Source: Takifugu bimaculatus
Taxonomy: Eukaryota; Chordata; Actinopteri; Tetraodontiformes; Tetraodontidae
Reading direction: 5' to 3'
DNA: 64,000 nt
NCBI GenBank assembly: GCA_004026145.2
Contig: CP034989.1
Location: 9,225,714 to 9,289,713, forward strand
Every line of letters starts with the position of its first letter. Positions within the stretch are counted from its first letter, which is position 1. A model generated the notes under the pieces. That model worked only from the letters and a program-made list of their open reading frames with translations, was not told the origin of the DNA and ran no database searches. Positions 60,789 to 64,000 of this stretch are shown piece after piece. The translations under genes were made by a program, and so were the position numbers.

Positions 60789-62341
60789 CTGCTCACAAAA
60801 ATTAAAGGAACACTTTTTTTATTGGCCCTGGCATGAATTGAATTAAACCTGTCTGATAATTTTCTGGTTGGTTAAGCAGCTGAGGGCTTCGTTAATCAAT
60901 TTCAGCTGTATTGGTGTTCATGGAATTAACAACTGGTGCACTTCAGTGGCAACAATTAGAAAACCCTCAAAACAGGACTGGTTTTACATGTGGAGGTCAT
61001 TTCAAGTTTCTCCCTCTTGATCTTTTTTGGCTGGTTTTCCACTCGTGCTGATTTTGGCTTGCGTAATTATCTCTACTGGCAGTATGAGGCGATTCCTTAA
61101 CCCTACAGAAGTTGCACAGGTTGTCCAACTTCTCCAGGATGGCACATCCACACGTGCTGCAGCAAGAAGGTTTAATGTGTCTCCCAGCACAATCTCCAGA
61201 ACATGGAGGAGAGTTCAGGAGACTGGTGGTTATTCTCGGAGAGCTGGACAGGGCCGTAGAAGGTCCTCAACCCCTCAGCAGGACCGATACCTGCTCCTTT
61301 GTGCAAGGCGGAACAGGCTGAGAACTGCTCGTGCCCTACAGAATGACCTCCAGAGGGCCACTGGTGTGAATGTCTCTACCCAAACAATCAGGAACAGACT
61401 TCATGAAGGTGGCCTGAGGGCCCAACGTCCTGTAGTGGGCCCTGTGCTCACTGCCCAGCACCGTGGAGCTCGACTGGCATTTGCTCAAGAACATCAGAAT
61501 TGGCAAGTCCGCCACTGGCGCCCTGTACTTTTCACAGACGAGAGCAGGTTCACCCTGAGCACCTGTGATAGACGTGAAAGAGTCTGGAGAAGACAAGGAG
61601 AACGTTATGCTGCCTGCAACGTCGTTCAACATGACAGGTTTGGTGGTGGGTCAGTGATGGTCTGGGGAGGCATATCCATGGAGGGACGCACAGACCTCTA
61701 TTGCCTAGGAAATGGTGCTCTGACTGCCATAAGGTATCAAGATGAAATCCTTGAACCCATTGTCAGACCCTACGCTGGTGCAGTAGGTCCTGGTTTCCTC
61801 CTAATGGCCGGCCTCACGTGGCAAGAGTATGCAGGCAGTACCTGGAGGATGAAGGAATTGAAACAATTGAATGGCCTTCACGATCCCCTGACTTAAACCC
61901 AATAGAACATCTCTGGGACATTATGTTTCGGTCCATTAGGCGCCGCCAGGTTGCTCCTCAGACTGTACAACAGCTCAGGGATGCCCTCACACAGATCTGG
62001 GAAATGCCACAAGACACCATCCGTCGTCTCATTAGGAGCATGCCGCAACGTTGTCAAGCATGCATACAAGCTCGTGGGGGCCCCACAAGATACTGAAAAG
62101 CATTTTGAGTTGCAGAAATTAAGTTTTGGAAAAAATGGACTAGCCTGCCACATCTTCATTTCACTCTGATTTTATGGTGTCTACACAATTGAGCCCTCTG
62201 TAGGCTGAAAACTTTTATTTCCATTAAAAGACTTGGCATCCTTTTGTTCCCAAGACACTGCCCTGTTGTTATTTGTATAGATATCCAACTTCATATTGAG
62301 ATCTGATGTATTTAATGTGTTTCTTTAATTATTGTGAGCAG
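60789..62341 (+). mobile_element. Tc1-like transposon, terminal repeats intact
   Basis: The left end CTGCTCACAAAAATTAAAGG and the inverted right end CTGCTCACAATAATTAAAGA differ at two of the first 20 positions. Both are flanked by the TA target duplication (60787-60788 and 62342-62343). At 1553 bp it is the usual full size for Tc1 elements. The transposase inside is broken. The homology of the surrounding repeat resumes directly after the right TA, which fixes the insertion point. Confidence 0.92.
61084..62096 (+). pseudogene. Tc1 transposase, frameshifted
   Basis: From the family-typical start MRRFLNPTEVAQVV the frame has the paired helix-turn-helix region ('GTSTRAAARRFNVSPSTIS'). The GRPR-like basic linker and the first catalytic aspartate in 'PVLFTDESRF' follow. 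Near 61800-61818 the frame changes, because about 10 nt are missing relative to the family pattern. This removes the DN segment with the second catalytic aspartate. The second frame (61818-62096) continues 'VARVCRQYLEDEGIETIEW' and has the glutamate in 'SPDLNPIEHLW'. A DDE enzyme without its second acid cannot be active. Confidence 0.9.
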
Positions 62342-62421
62342 TATAGGTTCCGGCAAATTGAGCCTGCAGTTGGCCTTTCAATCCTCAGGCAACCACGGAT
62401 GAAATTCCTAAGGTCCCAAAG
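62342..62421 (+). repeat. Unnamed repeat, copy 2 (right part)
   Basis: The words 'ctgcagttggc' and 'aaattcctaaggtccca' match 'ctgcagttggc' and 'aaattcctcaggtccca' in copy 1 (48191-48275). This shows that the Tc1 element splits a once-continuous repeat. Confidence 0.7.
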
Positions 62422-62538
62422 GAGTGTCACAGTTTGCTCCATCCTAATCAGCTCAATCTTGCACACCTGTGTCTTCCCTTTGCTCTCCAGATCAATCTGG
62501 CATACCTGTTTGGATCTCGGCTGTTTAAACCCCCTACC

Positions 62539-63148
62539 TGGTGTCATCGAAATCCTCAGAAGTGTACTCAGATAGGCACACGAACAAAGTTCACCACAAG
62601 TTGAGACCATACTTCGAAGACTTTTCACCTGGCCAGGGGGAGTCGCGCTCCGATCAGACACGTACTCTACTGCGCTGTCCCAGAGAATCTTATCCTCCTC
62701 CCCAGCGTTGTCTCTTTTATTAAAATAGGCATGATTACACAGCAGGAGGCGTATCTTAGTTAAATAGATTGCATCAGCTACACTTCTCACACAGGTCAGC
62801 GAGGTCATGTCCGCTGAGTCACATTGCTCATGTTTTGACTACACATTTTTTTTACCATGGTACCATATCACACATGTCCAAGGCCTTGTGGATGCCGAGG
62901 CTTCTTTGACTCCCTTGGAGCGGTTCCAAGCATACTCAGAGGCGCCCAGGTGTGGTTAGCCTAACCTAAGCAGATATTACACATTCTTGTTTTGTCTTCC
63001 TTCTTACTAAACATGCTTACACATAGACCTGTTCCCACACTCCACTTTCCCATTTTTAATCCTTCCCGTATTATCTATGAAACTACTCTCTTCTACTTTA
63101 ATTAGAATGGAAATGACATAATAATGCAATCCGCAATATTTCACAACA
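62539..63148 (-). mobile_element. Probable 3' LTR of an endogenous retrovirus
   Basis: On the minus strand a polypurine tract (AACAGGGGGAA, ending at 63149) follows the env stop. The next base starts TGTTGTGAAATA, a normal LTR start. A poly(A) signal AATAAA lies at 62721-62716, and a CA that could close the LTR is at about 62539. The size of ~610 bp is reasonable. The left boundary is an inference, because the 5' LTR and the target duplication lie outside the window. Confidence 0.65.
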
Positions 63149-63175
63149 TTCCCCCTGTTGATCTTTAAGTAGAGA

Positions 63176-64000
63176 TCACATCCATTCTTCTCGTTGTCCG
63201 TCTTCTTCTTTAGAGGCCAACAGGAGAGGCATTATCATCTTGGGATCTGTGGATCCCTTTTCTACAGTAGCAGTAATAAAGTGTACACACAAAGCTCGGA
63301 TACATGGGATATAGCAGCAGCCACACGTAACAATTATGGCTGTAAAAACGGCTAAGGAAGTAAGTATAGAGAAAATCAACCCTTTCCATTTGCCAAACAT
63401 CCGGGTCATCCAAGAGCCAGTTCCATACTCCACATTGGAGTTTTCTGCCAATTCATGAGAGAGGGACCTCAGTCCCTCTAGAGCTTTAGTTACAGAGCTG
63501 TCTGGAACCGTATTGTTGGGAATAAAGGTGCAACACATTTCCCCAAACATGTAACACACTCCCCCTTTCTCAGCCAGCTGCACGTCTAAGGCCATTCTAT
63601 TTTGCATTGCTACCATAGAGGTTGCTGACAATTGCTCAGCGAGTCCCTCCACCGCATCTCTGGTCAGGTTTGCTAATCTTTGAACATTATAGTGCACATA
63701 ATTTATCCGGTCCACATTCTTATTCGGTGTAATTGGGAAGAGCGCTGCAATGATTGGAAGATTTTAAAACCCAGCCGCCACTTGATTAGCCAATTTATAC
63801 TCCTCTGGAACTTCCCTAGGGACTCCTATTGCATCTATGTACGTGGGAGACCCAACAGACAGATCGAACGCAGATGAGCTCCTCTTCCGTAGGCCGTGTC
63901 GTCAGCATCGGGCTGTTAGGCCTGCTGATGTTGTCGGTCTATTCATACTCATCCTGTTACCAATCAGTGTCACTGGGGTTGCCAGTCCTACCATTGCACA
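63176..64000 (-). pseudogene. Endogenous retrovirus env remnant (transmembrane subunit region)
   Basis: The minus-strand frame ends with a stop at 63176-63178 and is open back to 63763. It has features of a retroviral envelope TM subunit: a heptad-like helical region, a CX6CC motif, a hydrophobic membrane anchor about 60-75 residues before the end and a short cytoplasmic tail. Two in-frame stops, TAA at 63766-63764 and TGA at 63904-63902, lie upstream, and the window ends before the surface subunit. It is therefore a decayed copy at least in this reading. The clade is uncertain; the motif order suggests a class I/epsilon-like fish ERV. Confidence 0.8.

Noticed and set aside
61027..61083. Upstream methionine and hydrophobic lead of the Tc1 transposase frame, resembling a signal peptide
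   Set aside because: Tc1 transposases of this type start at MRRFLNP (61084). The upstream part is the transposon's untranslated region read in frame.

Overview
The window looks like nuclear DNA of a ray-finned fish, most likely a percomorph teleost. Its genes have many short exons and small introns. It also carries a Tc1 element, hAT elements, many L2-like LINE 3' ends with (TGAT)n tails, tRNA-derived SINEs, long dinucleotide tracts and an endogenous retrovirus end. No operon-like or bacterial features are present.

Five host genes are supported. The window opens in the last coding exon of a gene I take to be net1 (+, 1-321, ends in a PDZ ligand). About 35 kb without a convincing gene follows, filled with LINE, SINE and DNA-transposon relics and simple repeats. 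Then comes a tight minus-strand cluster: asb13 (6 exons, 280 aa), gdi2 (10 exons, about 447 aa, broken by a 1-nt insertion in exon 9) and ankrd16 (7 exons, 368 aa). net1-asb13-gdi2-ankrd16 is the gene order I know from human 10p15, which supports the names. Downstream, after 6 kb of repeats, lies glt8d2 (+, 9 coding exons, 360 aa), which in human is on another chromosome (12q).

The right end (58-64 kb) is repeat-rich. It holds an LTR-like block, a degenerate unnamed repeat also seen at 47-48 kb, a Tc1 transposon (1.55 kb, terminal repeats intact, transposase broken) inserted into that repeat, and the 3' end of an endogenous retrovirus on the minus strand (env remnant plus probable LTR).

The host genes do not form one pathway: a RhoA exchange factor, a cullin-RING substrate receptor, a Rab recycling factor, an ankyrin protein and a Golgi-type glycosyltransferase. 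I found no new multi-gene system. The points most worth checking are the gdi2 frameshift, a GC-AG intron in asb13, a poly(A) signal overlapping the ankrd16 stop codon, a phase-neutral 45-nt candidate exon in glt8d2, and the two copies of the unnamed repeat. All exon boundaries were read by eye from splice signals, reading phase and remembered family sequences; no alignment was run.
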